From Myxococcus dinghuensis (GTDB lineage Bacteria; Myxococcota; Myxococcia; Myxococcales; Myxococcaceae), in the NCBI RefSeq assembly GCF_024198235.1, contig NZ_JAKCFB010000016.1, positions 124,001 to 188,000 of the forward strand: 64,000 nucleotides of DNA, written 5' to 3'. The notes beneath the pieces were generated by a model that saw nothing but the letters and a program-made list of their open reading frames with translations, searched no databases and had not been told where the DNA came from. Positions 17,804 through 31,241 of the stretch are shown here, piece after piece; the stretch's first letter is position 1; the number at the start of each line of letters is the position of its first letter. The position numbers were made by a program, and so were the translations under genes.

Positions 17804-20800
17804 GGACCGTCCCTCCGGTCGTGGCGGCGTGCGTGGGCGCCACGGTGTCCGACTTCTTGGAGAACCTGCGCAGGATGACGACGAAGAAGACGGGCACGAG
17901 GAAGACGGCCAGCACGGTGCCGGAGAGCATGCCGCCGATGACGCCGATGCCGATGGCGTTCTGGCTCCCCGAGCCCGCGCCGCTGGCGATGGCCAGCGGC
18001 AGCACGCCGAGGATGAACGCCAGCGACGTCATGATGATGGGCCGCAGGCGCATGCGCACCGCCTCCAGGGCCGCCTCGCGCAGGCTCTTGCCCTGCTCGT
18101 GCAGGTCCTTGGCGAACTCGATGATGAGGATGGCGTTCTTCGCGGACAGGCCGATCGTCGTCAGCAGGCCGACCTGGAAGTACACGTCGTTGTTGAGCCG
18201 CCCCAGGTACGCCGCCACCAGCGCGCCGATGACGCCCAGCGGCACCACCAGCATCACCGACACCGGGATGGACCAGCTCTCGTAGAGCGCCGCGAGGCAG
18301 AGGAAGACGACGAGCAGCGACAGCGCGTAGAGCAGGGGCGCCTGGGAGCCGGACAACCGCTCCTCGTAGGACATGCCCGTCCACTCGTAGCCGATGCCGC
18401 GCGGCAGCTTCTGGATGAGCTCCTCCATGGCCGCCATGGCCTCACCGGAGCTGCGGCCGGGCGCGGCCTCGCCGAGGAGCTGCGCGGAGGGCAGCCCGTT
18501 GTAGCGGTCGAGCTGCGGCGAGCCCAGCGTCCACTCCCCCTTCGCGAAGGCGGAGAAGGGCACCATCTCCCCGCTCGCGTTGCGCACGTACCACCGGCGG
18601 ATGTCCTCCGGCTGCATCCGGAACGGAGCGTCCGCCTGGAGGTAGACCTTCTTCACGCGACCCCGGTCGATGAAGTCGTTCACGTAGGCCCCGCCCCAGG
18701 CCGAGGAGAGCGTGCTGTTGATGTCCGTCAGGGACAGGCCCAGCGCAGCGGCCTTCTCCTGGTCGACGTCGACGCGGTACTGGGGCGCGTCGTCCAGGCC
18801 GTTGGGGCGCACGTTCGCCAGCGCCGGATGCTGGGACGCCATGCCCAGCAACTGGTCGCGCGCGGCGATGAGGGCCTCGTGTCCCAACCCGCCCCGGTCC
18901 TGCAACTGCAGGTCGAAGCCCGTGGCGTTCCCGAGCTCCGACACCGCCGGCGGCACGAAGGTGTAGACCATGCCCTCCTTGACCTCGACCAACATGCCCA
19001 GGGCGCGGCCCGCCACGGCGTTCGCCTTGAGCCCCGGGGCCTTGCGCTCGCTCCAGTCCTTGAGCTTGACGAACGCCATGCCCGCGTTCTGCCCACGCCC
19101 GCCGAAGCTGAAGCCGGAGATGGCCATGATGGACTCGACGGAGGCGGCCTCGTCCACCAGGTAGTGTTTCGTGACCTTGTCCATCACCGCCGTCGTCTGC
19201 TCCAGCGTCGCGTTGGGCGGCAACTGGACCATGGAGAGGACCAGCCCCTGGTCCTCGTCCGGGAGGAACGCGGAGGGCAGCCGCACGAGCAACAGGCTCA
19301 TCACCGCGACGATGGCCACGTAGACCACCATCGACCGCCCCGTGCGGCCCAGGAGCACCGCCACCCACCGCTGGTAACGGCCGCTCGTCCGCTCATAGGC
19401 CCGGTTGAACAGGCCGAAGAAGCCCCGCTGGCCATGGCCATGGGTGGGCTTGAGCAACGTGGCGCACAGCGCGGGCGTCAGCGTCATGGCCACGATGACG
19501 GAGAGCACCATGGACGAGACGATGGTGATGGAGAACTGGCGGTAGATGACGCCCACGGAGCCGCCGAAGAACGCCATGGGCACGAACACGGCCGACAGCA
19601 CGGACGTCACGCCGACCAGGGCGCCGGTGATCTGCCCCATCGACTTGCGCGTCGCCGCCTTCGGGGACAGGCCGTCCTCGGCCATGACGCGCTCGACGTT
19701 CTCCACGACGACGATGGCGTCGTCCACGAGCAGGCCGATGGCCAGCACCATGCCGAACATCGTCAGCGTGTTGATGCTGTACCCGGCCGCGGAGAGGACG
19801 CCGAACGTCCCCAGCAGCACCACGGGCGCGGCGATGGTGGGAATCAACGTCGCGCGGAAGTTCTGCAGGAACAGGTACATCACCAGGAACACCAGGACGA
19901 TGGCCTCCAGCAGCGTCTTGATGACCTCCTCGATGGACAGCCGCACGAAGGGCGTGGTGTCCATGGGGTACGTCACCTCCAGGCCGGCCGGGAAGTACCG
20001 CGACAGCTCGTCCATGCGCGCGCGCACCGCCGCCGCCACGTCCAGCGCGTTGGCGCCGGTGGCCAGCTTGATGGCGAGCGCCGTCGCGGGCTTGCCGTTG
20101 TAGAAGCTGGCGGCCTCGAACGACTCACCCGTCAGCTCCACCCGCGCCACGTCGCGCAGGCGCACCTGGGAGCCGTCCGGGTTGACGCGCAGGAGGATCT
20201 CCCGGAACTGCTCCGGCGTCTGCAGGCGGCTCTGCGCCGTCACCGTGGCGTTGAGCTGCTGGCCCACCACGGACGGGGCTCCGCCCAACTGGCCCGCGGA
20301 GATCTGCGCGTTCTGCGCCTGGATGGCCCGCGACACGTCGTCGGGCGTGAGCTTGAAGCTGGTGAGCTTGCCCGGGTCCAACCAGATGCGCATCGCGTAC
20401 TGGCCGCCGAACAACTGCACCTCGCCCACGCCGGGGACGCGGCTGAGCGCCTCCTGGATGCTCGAGGCGACGTAGTCCCCCAGGTCGTGCTCGGTCATCC
20501 CGCCGTCGGAGGAGACGAAGCCGACGATCATCAGGAAGTTGCTGACCGCCTTGTTGACGCGCAGGCCCTGCTTCTGGACCTCCATGGGCAGCAGCGCGGT
20601 GGCCGTCTGCAGCTTGTTCTGCACCTGCACCTGGGCGATGTCCGGGTCCGTCCCCGGCTCGAAGGTCAGGTTGATGCTGACGTTGCCGGCCGAGTCGCTC
20701 GACGCGGACATGTAGCGCAGGTGGTCGAGCCCGTTCATCTTCTGCTCGATGACCTGCGTGACGGTGTCCTCGAGCGTCCGCGCGGACGCGCCCGGGTAGA

Positions 20801-20942
20801 AGGCGCCGATGCTCACGACGGGCGGAGCGATGGCGGGGTACTGGGCCACGGGCAGGCCGCGAATCGCGAGCACGCCCCCCAGCATGATGATGATGGCGAT
20901 GACCCACGCGAAGATGGGACGGTCGATGAAGAAGCGAGCCAC
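17796..20942 (-). CDS. RND multidrug efflux pump, HAE-1 family (AcrB/MexB-like)
   Basis: 1048 residues, the usual length. It opens [18 protein letters not shown] and follows the family throughout. The proton-relay aspartates are in [15 protein letters not shown] (TM4), [12 protein letters not shown] follows, and [18 protein letters not shown] lies in the second half. Proton-driven trimeric pump for drugs, bile-salt-like compounds or solvents; the substrate cannot be deduced. The channel gene overlaps its 3' end and the adaptor lies 33 bp upstream. It is expected to be repressed by the divergent TetR regulator. Confidence 0.96.
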   Translation of the reverse strand: MARFFIDRPIFAWVIAIIIMLGGVLAIRGLPVAQYPAIAPPVVSIGAFYPGASARTLEDTVTQVIEQKMNGLDHLRYMSASSDSAGNVSINLTFEPGTDPDIAQVQVQNKLQTATALLPMEVQKQGLRVNKAVSNFLMIVGFVSSDGGMTEHDLGDYVASSIQEALSRVPGVGEVQLFGGQYAMRIWLDPGKLTSFKLTPDDVSRAIQAQNAQISAGQLGGAPSVVGQQLNATVTAQSRLQTPEQFREILLRVNPDGSQVRLRDVARVELTGESFEAASFYNGKPATALAIKLATGANALDVAAAVRARMDELSRYFPAGLEVTYPMDTTPFVRLSIEEVIKTLLEAIVLVFLVMYLFLQNFRATLIPTIAAPVVLLGTFGVLSAAGYSINTLTMFGMVLAIGLLVDDAIVVVENVERVMAEDGLSPKAATRKSMGQITGALVGVTSVLSAVFVPMAFFGGSVGVIYRQFSITIVSSMVLSVIVAMTLTPALCATLLKPTHGHGQRGFFGLFNRAYERTSGRYQRWVAVLLGRTGRSMVVYVAIVAVMSLLLVRLPSAFLPDEDQGLVLSMVQLPPNATLEQTTAVMDKVTKHYLVDEAASVESIMAISGFSFGGRGQNAGMAFVKLKDWSERKAPGLKANAVAGRALGMLVEVKEGMVYTFVPPAVSELGNATGFDLQLQDRGGLGHEALIAARDQLLGMASQHPALANVRPNGLDDAPQYRVDVDQEKAAALGLSLTDINSTLSSAWGGAYVNDFIDRGRVKKVYLQADAPFRMQPEDIRRWYVRNASGEMVPFSAFAKGEWTLGSPQLDRYNGLPSAQLLGEAAPGRSSGEAMAAMEELIQKLPRGIGYEWTGMSYEERLSGSQAPLLYALSLLVVFLCLAALYESWSIPVSVMLVVPLGVIGALVAAYLGRLNNDVYFQVGLLTTIGLSAKNAILIIEFAKDLHEQGKSLREAALEAVRMRLRPIIMTSLAFILGVLPLAIASGAGSGSQNAIGIGVIGGMLSGTVLAVFLVPVFFVVILRRFSKKSDTVAPTHAATTGGTVHG

Positions 20943-20975
20943 GGTGGTTCTCTCGGTGGTGACGGGAGGCGGAAC

Positions 20976-22196
20976 TCAGCGCGTCTGCCGCGTGACGGCG
21001 GACCCGGCGGGGACCGCGCGCACCTCGCTGCCCGGACGCACCTTCTGCAACCCCTCGACGATGACCTGGTCTCCCGCGGCCAGCCCCTCGGTGACGAGCC
21101 ACTGGTCGCCCACGCTCCGGTTCGCCACGAGCACGCGGGGCTCGACCTTGTTCTGCGCCCCCACGACGAGCGCCGTCGCCCGGCCCCGGGCGTCGCGCGT
21201 GACGGCCGACTGCGGCACCAGCAGCGCGTCCGGGTCCACGCCCTCCTCCAGCCGCGCGCGCACGAACATGCCCGGCAACAGCCGCTGCCCCGGGTTGGGC
21301 ACCAGCACCCGCAGCGTGAGCGAGCCGGTGGACGGCTCCACCGTCACGTCGGAGAACTGGAGCGTGCCCGGCTCCGGGCACTCGGTGCCGTCCTCGAGGA
21401 GGAGCTTCACCGTCGCGTGCGTGGCGTCCGAGCGTCGCAGCCGCCCCGCCTCCAGCTCCCGCCGCAGCCGCAGCACCTCCACGCTGGACTCGGACACGTC
21501 CACGTAGAGCGGATCCAACTGCTGCACCCGGGCCATCAACGTGGCCTGCCCCTGCTGCACGTAGGCGCCCTCGGTCACCTCCGCCCGGCCGATGCGCCCC
21601 GACACGGGCGCGGTGACCCGGGTGTAGCCCAGGTTGATCTGCGCCGACTGCACCGCCGCCTTCGCCGAAGCGACGTCCGCGACCGACACCTTCTGCGCCG
21701 CGCTGGCGTTCTCGAACTCCTGCTTGCTGATGGCCCGCGCCGCGAGCAGCTCCGTGGCGCGCTCCGCCTGCAGGCGGCTGAGCTCCAGGCTGGCCTCGGC
21801 CCGCGCGAGCGCCGCCTTCGCGCTGTCCAGCGCCGCCTGATAGGGCTGCGGGTCTATCTGGAAGAGCACCTGCCCCTCCTTCACGTCGCTGCCCTCGTCG
21901 AAGAACCGCTTGAGCACGATGCCGTTGACGCGGGCACGCACCTCCGCCACCCGGAACGCGGACGTGCGCCCCGGCAGCTCCTTGGTCAGCGACACCGGAG
22001 AGGCCGCCAACGCCACCACGCCCACCTCCACCGGCCCCGCCCCCCACGCGCCGCCCGCCGCGGCCTCCGGCTTCGCGCCACACGCCCCCAGCAACAAGGC
22101 CACGGCCCCCAGGCCGGCCACACGGGGGGTGCGCAGCAGCCAGCGGGCAGCGCTCCGCCCGGCAGCGGTCCTCACGACGAAATCGCTCTTCACCAT
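20976..22196 (-). CDS. RND efflux periplasmic adaptor (AcrA/MexA-like lipoprotein)
   Basis: 406 residues from MVKSDFVV; a start 30 nt upstream is possible, but the chosen one gives a better signal and a lipobox LLLGAC. Hairpin/lipoyl/barrel organisation: PGRTSAFRVAEVRARVNGIV, FDEGSDVKEGQVLFQIDPQPY, a coiled-coil hairpin at about 110-180, then LGYTRVTAPVSGRIGRAEVTEGAYV. It bridges the HAE-1 pump to the outer-membrane factor. First gene of the efflux operon, with its promoter in the 197-bp region shared with the TetR gene. Confidence 0.95.
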   Translation of the reverse strand: MVKSDFVVRTAAGRSAARWLLRTPRVAGLGAVALLLGACGAKPEAAAGGAWGAGPVEVGVVALAASPVSLTKELPGRTSAFRVAEVRARVNGIVLKRFFDEGSDVKEGQVLFQIDPQPYQAALDSAKAALARAEASLELSRLQAERATELLAARAISKQEFENASAAQKVSVADVASAKAAVQSAQINLGYTRVTAPVSGRIGRAEVTEGAYVQQGQATLMARVQQLDPLYVDVSESSVEVLRLRRELEAGRLRRSDATHATVKLLLEDGTECPEPGTLQFSDVTVEPSTGSLTLRVLVPNPGQRLLPGMFVRARLEEGVDPDALLVPQSAVTRDARGRATALVVGAQNKVEPRVLVANRSVGDQWLVTEGLAAGDQVIVEGLQKVRPGSEVRAVPAGSAVTRQTR

Positions 22197-22260
22197 GGCT
22201 CCTCGGCCCACGCCGGCGCGGGCCACGCCCCGGTCAGGATTCCCTCCGACACAGGCGGCG

Positions 22261-22282
22261 CTGAACTAAACTGTTCAGTTCA
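22261..22282. promoter_or_regulatory. TetR-type operator, copy 1
   Basis: Contains the inverted repeat TGAAC-N6-GTTCA (22262-22277) and the 15-mer AAACTGTTCAGTTCA (22268-22282). The site lies in the intergenic region between the efflux operon and its divergent TetR gene, close to the adaptor start. ACTGNNC...GTTCAGT-type half sites are common for AcrR-like repressors. Confidence 0.65.
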
Positions 22283-22326
22283 ATTGGGTGGCACAAATAG
22301 GAGCGAGGTGATTTTGCGTCAAGACC

Positions 22327-22341
22327 AAACGGTTCAGTTCA
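22327..22341. promoter_or_regulatory. TetR-type operator, copy 2
   Basis: AAACGGTTCAGTTCA, 14 of 15 bases identical to the first copy and 59 bp away in the same orientation, nearer the TetR gene. Two copies suggest that the repressor controls both the pump operon and itself. Confidence 0.6.
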
Positions 22342-22393
22342 CTGGGAGCGCTGGAGGTGACATGGGGGAGCAGGCAGGAGAGAAGTCGGCGAC

Positions 22394-23011
22394 ATGAAGA
22401 AGACATCCACGGAGCTCTCGCCAGCCAAGCGAGCCCAGATTCTCGGTGGCGCCTCCCAGGTCTTCAGTGAGCTGGGGTACGAGCGGGCCAGCGTGGATCA
22501 GATCGCCGCCCGGGCCGGGGTGTCCAAGGCGACGGTCTACAACCACTTCGAGGACAAGAAGGCCCTCTTCCTCGCGTGCTTCTCCGAAGGCATCACCGCG
22601 ATGGAGGACCAGTTGAACGCGCTGCTGGACACGCCCACGGGGAACCTGGAGCGGGACCTGCAACAGATTGGCGAGGCGCTACTGCGGCTCATCCTCTCGC
22701 CCGTGCTCGTCAAGCGCTACCTCGTCTTCGCGGCGCAGGCGGACCAGTTCCCCGAGCTGGGCGAGGAGCTGTTCGAACAGGGCGTGTGGTCCGGGTACCA
22801 GCGGATGGCCCGCTACCTGGAGCGGGCGAGCGCGGCGGGGGACCTGCGGTTCGATGATTCGTTGGAGGCGGCGATCGACTTCTGCTCGCTGTGCACGGGG
22901 GACTTCAGCATCCGGGTGGAGCTGGCGATGCGCGAGGGGCTGGAGGAGGCGCGGCTCCAGGCGCGCGTCTCCCGCGCGGTGCGCGTGTTCCTGAAGTGCT
23001 ATCGCGCGTGA
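22394..23011 (+). CDS. TetR/AcrR-family transcriptional repressor of the efflux operon
   Basis: 205 residues. The N-terminal helix-turn-helix fits the family: RAQILGGASQVFSELGYERA, then VDQIAARAGVSKATVYNHFEDKKALF (residues about 15-65). The C-terminal ligand domain resembles the AefR-like group (LRLILSPVLVKRYLVFAAQADQFPELG). It is divergent from the AcrA-like gene, and the operator-like repeats between them make local repression with drug-induced release the likely job. Confidence 0.93.
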   Translation: MKKTSTELSPAKRAQILGGASQVFSELGYERASVDQIAARAGVSKATVYNHFEDKKALFLACFSEGITAMEDQLNALLDTPTGNLERDLQQIGEALLRLILSPVLVKRYLVFAAQADQFPELGEELFEQGVWSGYQRMARYLERASAAGDLRFDDSLEAAIDFCSLCTGDFSIRVELAMREGLEEARLQARVSRAVRVFLKCYRA

Positions 23012-23021
23012 GGCACGTAAC

Positions 23022-23975
23022 TCACCGCGCCCCCAGCGCGCGCACGGGCTGACCGCCGCTCCAGGCGAGGATGTCCTCCAGCGCCTCGCGGTAGTACACG
23101 GCGAAGTTCTCGCGGGTGGCGTAGCCCAGGTGCGGCGTGAGCACCGTGTTCGGCAGCGTCGTCAGCGGATGGCCGACGGGCAGCGGCTCCGAGGAGAAGA
23201 CATCCAGTCCCGCGCCCGCGATGCGCTCCTCGCGCAGCGCCGACAGCAGGGCCTCCTCGTCCACCAGCCCCGCGCGCGAGGTGTTGACGAGGTACGCCGA
23301 GCGCTTCATCGCCCCCAGCTCCGCCGCGCCGACGACGCCCCGCGTGCCTTCGCCCAGCACCAGGTGCAGGGTGACGACGTCCGCGGAGGAGAACAGCGTG
23401 GGCTTGTCCACGAGCCGCGCGCCGCCCGCCTCGGCGCGCTCGGCCGTCAGCCGTGGGCTCCACGCCACCACGTCCATCCCGAAGGCCCGCCCCACGCGCG
23501 CCACCTGCGTGCCGAGCTTGCCCAGGCCGACGACACCCAGCCGCAGGCCCTCCACCGTCCGCGTCAGCCCCGTCTGCCAGCGCCCCTCGCGCAGCGCCCG
23601 GTCCTCCTCGGGCACCCGCTTGAGGAGCGCGAGGATGAGCGCCCACGTCAGCTCCGCCGCCGGCGCCCCCACCGCGCCCGTCCCACACACGGTGACGCCC
23701 TGGCGGCGACAGGCGTCGAGGTCGATGGCCGCGTTGCGCATCCCCGTCGTCACCAGGAGCCGCAGGTCCGGCAACCGCGCAAGGAGCGTCGCCGGGAACG
23801 CCGTGCGCTCCCGCATCGCCACGACGACGTCGAAGCCGGCCAGGGCCGCCGCCTGCGCGTCCTCCCCCGTCAGCGGCTCCCGGAAGACGTGGAGCGTGGC
23901 CCCCGGGGGCAGTCGCGACCAGTCCGCGCAGTCCCGCGCCACGCCGAGGTAGTCATCGAGTACGGCGACCTTCAT
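23022..23975 (-). CDS. D-2-hydroxyacid dehydrogenase (NAD-dependent, SerA/GhrA-like)
   Basis: 317 residues from MKVAVLDDYLGVARDCADWS; a longer frame upstream lacks support. NAD-binding motif LGVVGLGKLGTQVARVGRAF near residue 150. The catalytic Arg is in VNTSRAGLVDEEAL, Glu in AGAGLDVFSSEPLPVGHPL and His in VLTPHLGYATRENF. The opening residues and the TGMRNAAID motif resemble a subgroup often annotated as phosphoglycerate dehydrogenase-like. The substrate is unknown. It ends 10 bp from the convergent TetR gene. Confidence 0.9.
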   Translation of the reverse strand: MKVAVLDDYLGVARDCADWSRLPPGATLHVFREPLTGEDAQAAALAGFDVVVAMRERTAFPATLLARLPDLRLLVTTGMRNAAIDLDACRRQGVTVCGTGAVGAPAAELTWALILALLKRVPEEDRALREGRWQTGLTRTVEGLRLGVVGLGKLGTQVARVGRAFGMDVVAWSPRLTAERAEAGGARLVDKPTLFSSADVVTLHLVLGEGTRGVVGAAELGAMKRSAYLVNTSRAGLVDEEALLSALREERIAGAGLDVFSSEPLPVGHPLTTLPNTVLTPHLGYATRENFAVYYREALEDILAWSGGQPVRALGAR

Positions 23976-24164
23976 GGGCGTTCCTCCCACGAGCACCTTT
24001 CCACAACCGCCCGGACGAGGCACCTCCCGACGTCCGCCGCGGGGCGTCCCATCTCCGGACGTGGCCCCGGCGTCACCGAGGCGCGGCGGCGACGCCCCCG
24101 TGGCTTCGAGGGGGGCGCCATCCCGCAGGCGCCGCGCACGCGGTGCGGGGCCGAGGCCCGTGGA

Positions 24165-24185
24165 GTGATATCACTCGGTGATATC
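24165..24185. promoter_or_regulatory. Duplicated GTGATATC element upstream of the kinase gene
   Basis: GTGATATC occurs at 24165-24172 and again at 24178-24185, 13 bp apart; the first lies inside the perfect palindrome GTGATATCAC. The pair sits 56 bp before the kinase ATG in an otherwise GC-rich region, so it could be a promoter/operator element. The rest of the 23976-24240 gap shows nothing clear. Confidence 0.4.
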
Positions 24186-24240
24186 GTCTCGAGGCCTCCG
24201 GCTCCGCCACCCGGGCCCGCGCCCATCGAGACGCCGCTCC

Positions 24241-27267
<3,027 letters not shown>

Positions 27268-27303
27268 CGCGACGCCCCCGGAGGGACGACGGGACGGCGG
27301 ACC

Positions 27304-29343
27304 TCAGCCGCAGGTCAGCCAGCGGCAGGTGTTCGACAGGCACTCACGCGCGCTGGCGCACAATTCGCCCTTGGGCTTCTTCGGCTGGCACTTGCCGGCG
27401 TTCAGGCCCCAGCCGCAGTACTGGCTGGTGGAGCAGTCCGTGTCCACCGAGCACTGGCAGGTGCCGGTGGCGTTGCCGCAGGAGTCCGTCGCCGAGCAGG
27501 TGCCCTTCGCGCACTCCTGGGCGAAGCGGCAGGTGTCGCCCACCAGCTTCGAGGCCGGCGCGTAGGACTTGCCGCAGATCTTCGGATAGGCCGCCTCGCG
27601 GGTCGCCTTCTCCACGTACGCCGCCACGCCCGAGGTGTCGATGTCCGCCGCCGCGTCCGCCATGCCCGCGCGGGTGGAGTTGGCGCGCTCCCACATGCGG
27701 ATGAAGTTCTCCGAGGAGCCCTCCAGCCCCGTGGTGTTGACGCCGAGCTGCTTGAGGTCGCGCACCACGTCCGGCAACAGGCCCACGTGGGCCAGGCCGA
27801 ACTCGTCGAAGTCGGTGCCCAGGCGCGGCGGGCCGGAGACGCGCTGCTGGTTCATCTGCGCGTCCGCCTCCGCCTTGAAGCCCGCCGAGCACGCGCCGTT
27901 GTTGCCGAAGCGCGGGCGCGTCTGCTGGATGAAGCCGTTGAGGTCCGCGCCGAAGCCCATGTTGACCTTGAGGCCCTGGCGGCCGAACTCGTAGGCCTGC
28001 GCCAGCGAGCGCGTGGAGCCCTGGCAGTTGTTGGCCACCGGGGTGCGCGTGTAGGTGAGCGTCTCGTCGTGCGCGGTGCGCAGGCCGAACATGCCGCCCG
28101 TCTGGCGCAGGTAGCGGACGATCCACGCCGGCGTCGTCTTCTCGTTGGCGGCCAGCGCCGGGTTCATCACCTCGCGGAAGTGGCCGTGGGAGACGTAGAG
28201 CGGGTAGTACGTGCGCGCCTGGGAGATGGCGAAGGTGTCCTGCACGCTGCGCTCGGACATGTGCGCCACGTCGATGAGCATGCCCTTGTTCATCAGCTCA
28301 CCCACCAGCGCCTTGCCCTCCGCCGTCAGGCCCTTCACGTTCTTGCAGTTGGCGTCCACGTCGAAGCCCAGGGTGAAGCCGTCCCCGGTGAGGCCGCAGT
28401 CGGTGTCCACGTGGCAGTTCTCCAGGAACTGCGCCGCGTGGAAGATGAAGTTGTGCGGCGCCGCGCCGCCGAAGCGGTTGTCCAGCTGGTGCACCGGCTG
28501 GATGGAGCGCACCCCCAGGCCGTGGTAGCGGTTGAGCTCCGCCTGCCAGTCCTTGCTGCCGAACAGCTTGCTCGCCTCGATGGAGAGCACCATCGCCAGC
28601 TTGCCGGAGGCGATGATCTGCCGCGCGTGCGCGGGCGACAGGGCGATCTCCGCCCAGCTCGTGCGCGCGTCGAAGTCCCGCGCCATCTGGAGCTGCACGT
28701 CCACGTCCGCCATCTCGTCACAGGCGCGCTTGAGGTTCTGGTACGGCAGGACCTTGCAGAGGAACTCGTTGCTCACCAGGGAGATGGTGACGAGCGACAT
28801 GCCACCCTGGTGCGCCTTCTGCAGCCAGCCCTCCCACGACTGCTGGTGGGCAATCGTGTCCCAGCGCGGCCACTGGGTGGGCACCGCCATGCGCCCCAGG
28901 TGAATGCCGGTGTCGCCCTCGGTGCCTTCGATCTTCCCGATGAACTCCGAGCCCACCGCCCCGCCCAGGCCGAACAGCTGCGCGAGCACCGGGACGCTGG
29001 AGAGGTTCACCCCGCCCGTGCTGGGACACAAGTTGAGCATCCCGCTCAGGTCCATGCGGACCCGCGCGTGGTCGCTCTCCGGGAGTCCGCCGTCACAGCT
29101 CACCAGCGTGCCGGTGTGGCTGCCGTGGAACCAGCCACCACCGAAGGCCTCCTCCGCGAACATGTGGTGGTGCATCTCCGCGAAGCCCGTCGCGAGCGGC
29201 TGCGCCGCCTCCGCGGTGGGGGCGGCCTCCGGCGCCACCTCCGTTTCGTCCACCGGCTGACAACCCTGGCTCAGCGCCAGCGCGGACACGAGGGAAATGC
29301 CCAGCAAACGTCGTGAGCCCAAGCCGATACGTCGCTTCTGCAT
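27304..29343 (-). CDS. Secreted M19 dipeptidase-like metallohydrolase with Cys-rich tail
   Basis: 679 residues from MQKRRIGLG; lipobox-like ALSQGC near residue 28, so probably a lipoprotein. Metal-site candidates: EMHHHMF near residue 56, LSIEASKLFG, LIDVAHMSERSVQDTF and YYPLYVSHGHFRE, in the order expected for membrane dipeptidases (M19). The first motif is HHH rather than the classical HxD, so the activity may differ. The last 75 residues hold a Cys-rich module (repeats such as CQCSVDTDCSTSQYCGWG) of the kind often found on secreted myxobacterial proteins. Stand-alone; 141 bp separate it from the M28 gene stop upstream on the same strand. Confidence 0.8.
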   Translation of the reverse strand: MQKRRIGLGSRRLLGISLVSALALSQGCQPVDETEVAPEAAPTAEAAQPLATGFAEMHHHMFAEEAFGGGWFHGSHTGTLVSCDGGLPESDHARVRMDLSGMLNLCPSTGGVNLSSVPVLAQLFGLGGAVGSEFIGKIEGTEGDTGIHLGRMAVPTQWPRWDTIAHQQSWEGWLQKAHQGGMSLVTISLVSNEFLCKVLPYQNLKRACDEMADVDVQLQMARDFDARTSWAEIALSPAHARQIIASGKLAMVLSIEASKLFGSKDWQAELNRYHGLGVRSIQPVHQLDNRFGGAAPHNFIFHAAQFLENCHVDTDCGLTGDGFTLGFDVDANCKNVKGLTAEGKALVGELMNKGMLIDVAHMSERSVQDTFAISQARTYYPLYVSHGHFREVMNPALAANEKTTPAWIVRYLRQTGGMFGLRTAHDETLTYTRTPVANNCQGSTRSLAQAYEFGRQGLKVNMGFGADLNGFIQQTRPRFGNNGACSAGFKAEADAQMNQQRVSGPPRLGTDFDEFGLAHVGLLPDVVRDLKQLGVNTTGLEGSSENFIRMWERANSTRAGMADAAADIDTSGVAAYVEKATREAAYPKICGKSYAPASKLVGDTCRFAQECAKGTCSATDSCGNATGTCQCSVDTDCSTSQYCGWGLNAGKCQPKKPKGELCASARECLSNTCRWLTCG

Positions 29344-29484
29344 GCGATGCACCTCTCCACAACCAAAGGGGGGCACCGGGACTACCAGCAACTGCGTTAC
29401 AAACTCAAATCCTCCGCGCCCGTCATTCGAGACGCAGCGCGCCATGTTTCGATGGATGTCTCAGGGGCCGTCTCGTCTTGGACG

Positions 29485-31014
29485 TCACCGCGGGGCGGGT
29501 GAAACCTGACGCCCCTGGGGGCGCCCGCGCGCGCCGGACTCCCACTCCTCCCAGAGGTTGAAGGACTTCATCTGCTGGAGCAGGTCGGTGGCGCGCATGA
29601 GGGCGTCCACCTCCGCCCGGCCCTGGCGGGGCAGCCGCGTGTCCATGGTGGCGAAGCCCCACGCCAGCGCGACGACGACGGCGGCGTTGCCGCGCAGGGT
29701 CCGGGCGTCGCACTGCTCGAACTCGTCCGAGCGCGCGTGATAGTTGGGGCCGTAGGTGGCCGGCTCCTGGTTGGCGATGAGGTTGGCGACCCCCTGCAGC
29801 ATGAAGTCGAGGTTGTCGGTCCCCACCACGGGGACGTCCACCTGGGTGAACGGCCCCAGGCCCGCGGCCGGCGCGAGCGCCTGGTCCACCAGCGGCACCA
29901 GCGGGGGACGGCCGTTGGTGAAGAAGCCGGTGATGCGCCCGCAGCCGATGTCCACCGACAGCGCCATGACGTGCCCGTCCAGCTCCGCGGCGTGCGAGGC
30001 GACGTAGCCCGCGGAGCCGTACAGGCCCTGCTCCTCGCCGTTCCACAGGGCGAAGCGCAGGGTGCGCGCGGGGACCAGCCCCAGCCGTTTCATCTGCCGG
30101 GCCAGGTCGATGAGCATCGCCACGTTGGCGCCGTTGTCGAGCGCGCCGCCGCCCAGGTCCCAGCTGTCCAGGTGCGCGCCCAGCACCACCACCTCGTCCG
30201 GCTTCGTGGCGCCGCGAATCTCTCCGATGACGTTGTGCGCCTCGTAGGGGCCGCCCGTCTTCAACTCCAGCGTGGCGTCGAGCGTGAGCGCCTTGCCGGC
30301 GCGCAGCAACCGCTGGGCGCGCCGCGCGCCGTCGCGCTCCATCACCAGCATGGGCCGGGTGTTCTTGGGGCCCGTGGACACGTTGTGCCGGTAGAGCTGG
30401 TTGCCGGGGCGGCTGCCCATGTAGACGACGCCCGCGGCTCCGGCGGCCACCGCGCGCGCCTCGATTCCCACCGACTCGTTGTACTCGCGGAACAGGCCGT
30501 CCACGTCCCGCAGCTCGTCCGTCTCCACCAGCACGAACGCGCCCCGCGCCTTCGCCCCCACCCGCGAGAAGTCCACCTCCGCGCCGCGCCCCACGTCGAC
30601 GAGCGGCGCGGACTGGCCGCCCTTGGGCGTCGCGACGGAGAAGGGCATGGCCGCGACGCGAGGCGAGAAGCGCACGCCCTGCCCCTGCACCGTCGCGCGC
30701 GCCGCCTCCTCCAACCAGAGCGCGGGCATCCGGAAGGGCTCCGCCCGGGCAGGGATGCCCGCGGCGCGGAAGCGCTCGAGCGCCCACTCCACCGCGCGGC
30801 GATTGGCGTCCGAGCCCGTCGCCCGCCCGCCCACCTCGTCCACCAGTGAGCGCAGGTCCTCCAGCATGGGCGTGCCCCCCAGCACGCTCCCCATCAACAG
30901 CGCGGCCTCGCGCGCTCGCGTCTCGGCGGAGGGCTCCTTCGCCCGCGCGGGGGCGGGAAGGGCCAGGGACAGCGACAGCACGGCGGCGCTCCAGGACAGA
31001 CGGGAAGAGGGCAT
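29485..31014 (-). CDS. Secreted M28-family metallopeptidase (carboxypeptidase Q-like)
   Basis: 509 residues from MPSSRLSW with a signal peptide cut near PARAKE. Protease-associated domain in the middle (GVVYMGSRPGN). Zinc-site motifs: VVLGAHLDSWDLGGGALDNG (His and Asp ligands), LWNGEEQGLYGS (catalytic and ligand Glu). The layout matches M28 aminopeptidases/carboxypeptidase Q that cleave peptides in the periplasm or outside the cell. It is divergent from the PAS histidine kinase; the 227 bp between them show no clear site. Confidence 0.88.
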   Translation of the reverse strand: MPSSRLSWSAAVLSLSLALPAPARAKEPSAETRAREAALLMGSVLGGTPMLEDLRSLVDEVGGRATGSDANRRAVEWALERFRAAGIPARAEPFRMPALWLEEAARATVQGQGVRFSPRVAAMPFSVATPKGGQSAPLVDVGRGAEVDFSRVGAKARGAFVLVETDELRDVDGLFREYNESVGIEARAVAAGAAGVVYMGSRPGNQLYRHNVSTGPKNTRPMLVMERDGARRAQRLLRAGKALTLDATLELKTGGPYEAHNVIGEIRGATKPDEVVVLGAHLDSWDLGGGALDNGANVAMLIDLARQMKRLGLVPARTLRFALWNGEEQGLYGSAGYVASHAAELDGHVMALSVDIGCGRITGFFTNGRPPLVPLVDQALAPAAGLGPFTQVDVPVVGTDNLDFMLQGVANLIANQEPATYGPNYHARSDEFEQCDARTLRGNAAVVVALAWGFATMDTRLPRQGRAEVDALMRATDLLQQMKSFNLWEEWESGARGRPQGRQVSPAPR

Positions 31015-31241
31015 GGGGCCGAGCATTCCCAACCCCCCTCCCCTCCTTCAAGTCGCGCGGCGCCATGTCCGTGGCCCCGGGCGGGCCCCGGAGCGGCGCA
31101 CCCCACGCCGCCCCCTCGACAGGCTGGCTCCCCGCCCGCCACGGCGATGCGCACCCTCAACAGCGGGTGTCCTGCGCCCGGAGCACGAGGCAGGCACCGC
31201 CCCCCGGGAACCCCTCCTGGGCGGGAGTGGTCGGGAGCCCC

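Noticed and set aside
17433..22397. Very long plus-strand frame (about 1650 codons) opposite the RND efflux operon
   Set aside because: Low-complexity His/Arg/Gln-rich translation with no domain; it crosses three well-supported genes on the other strand.
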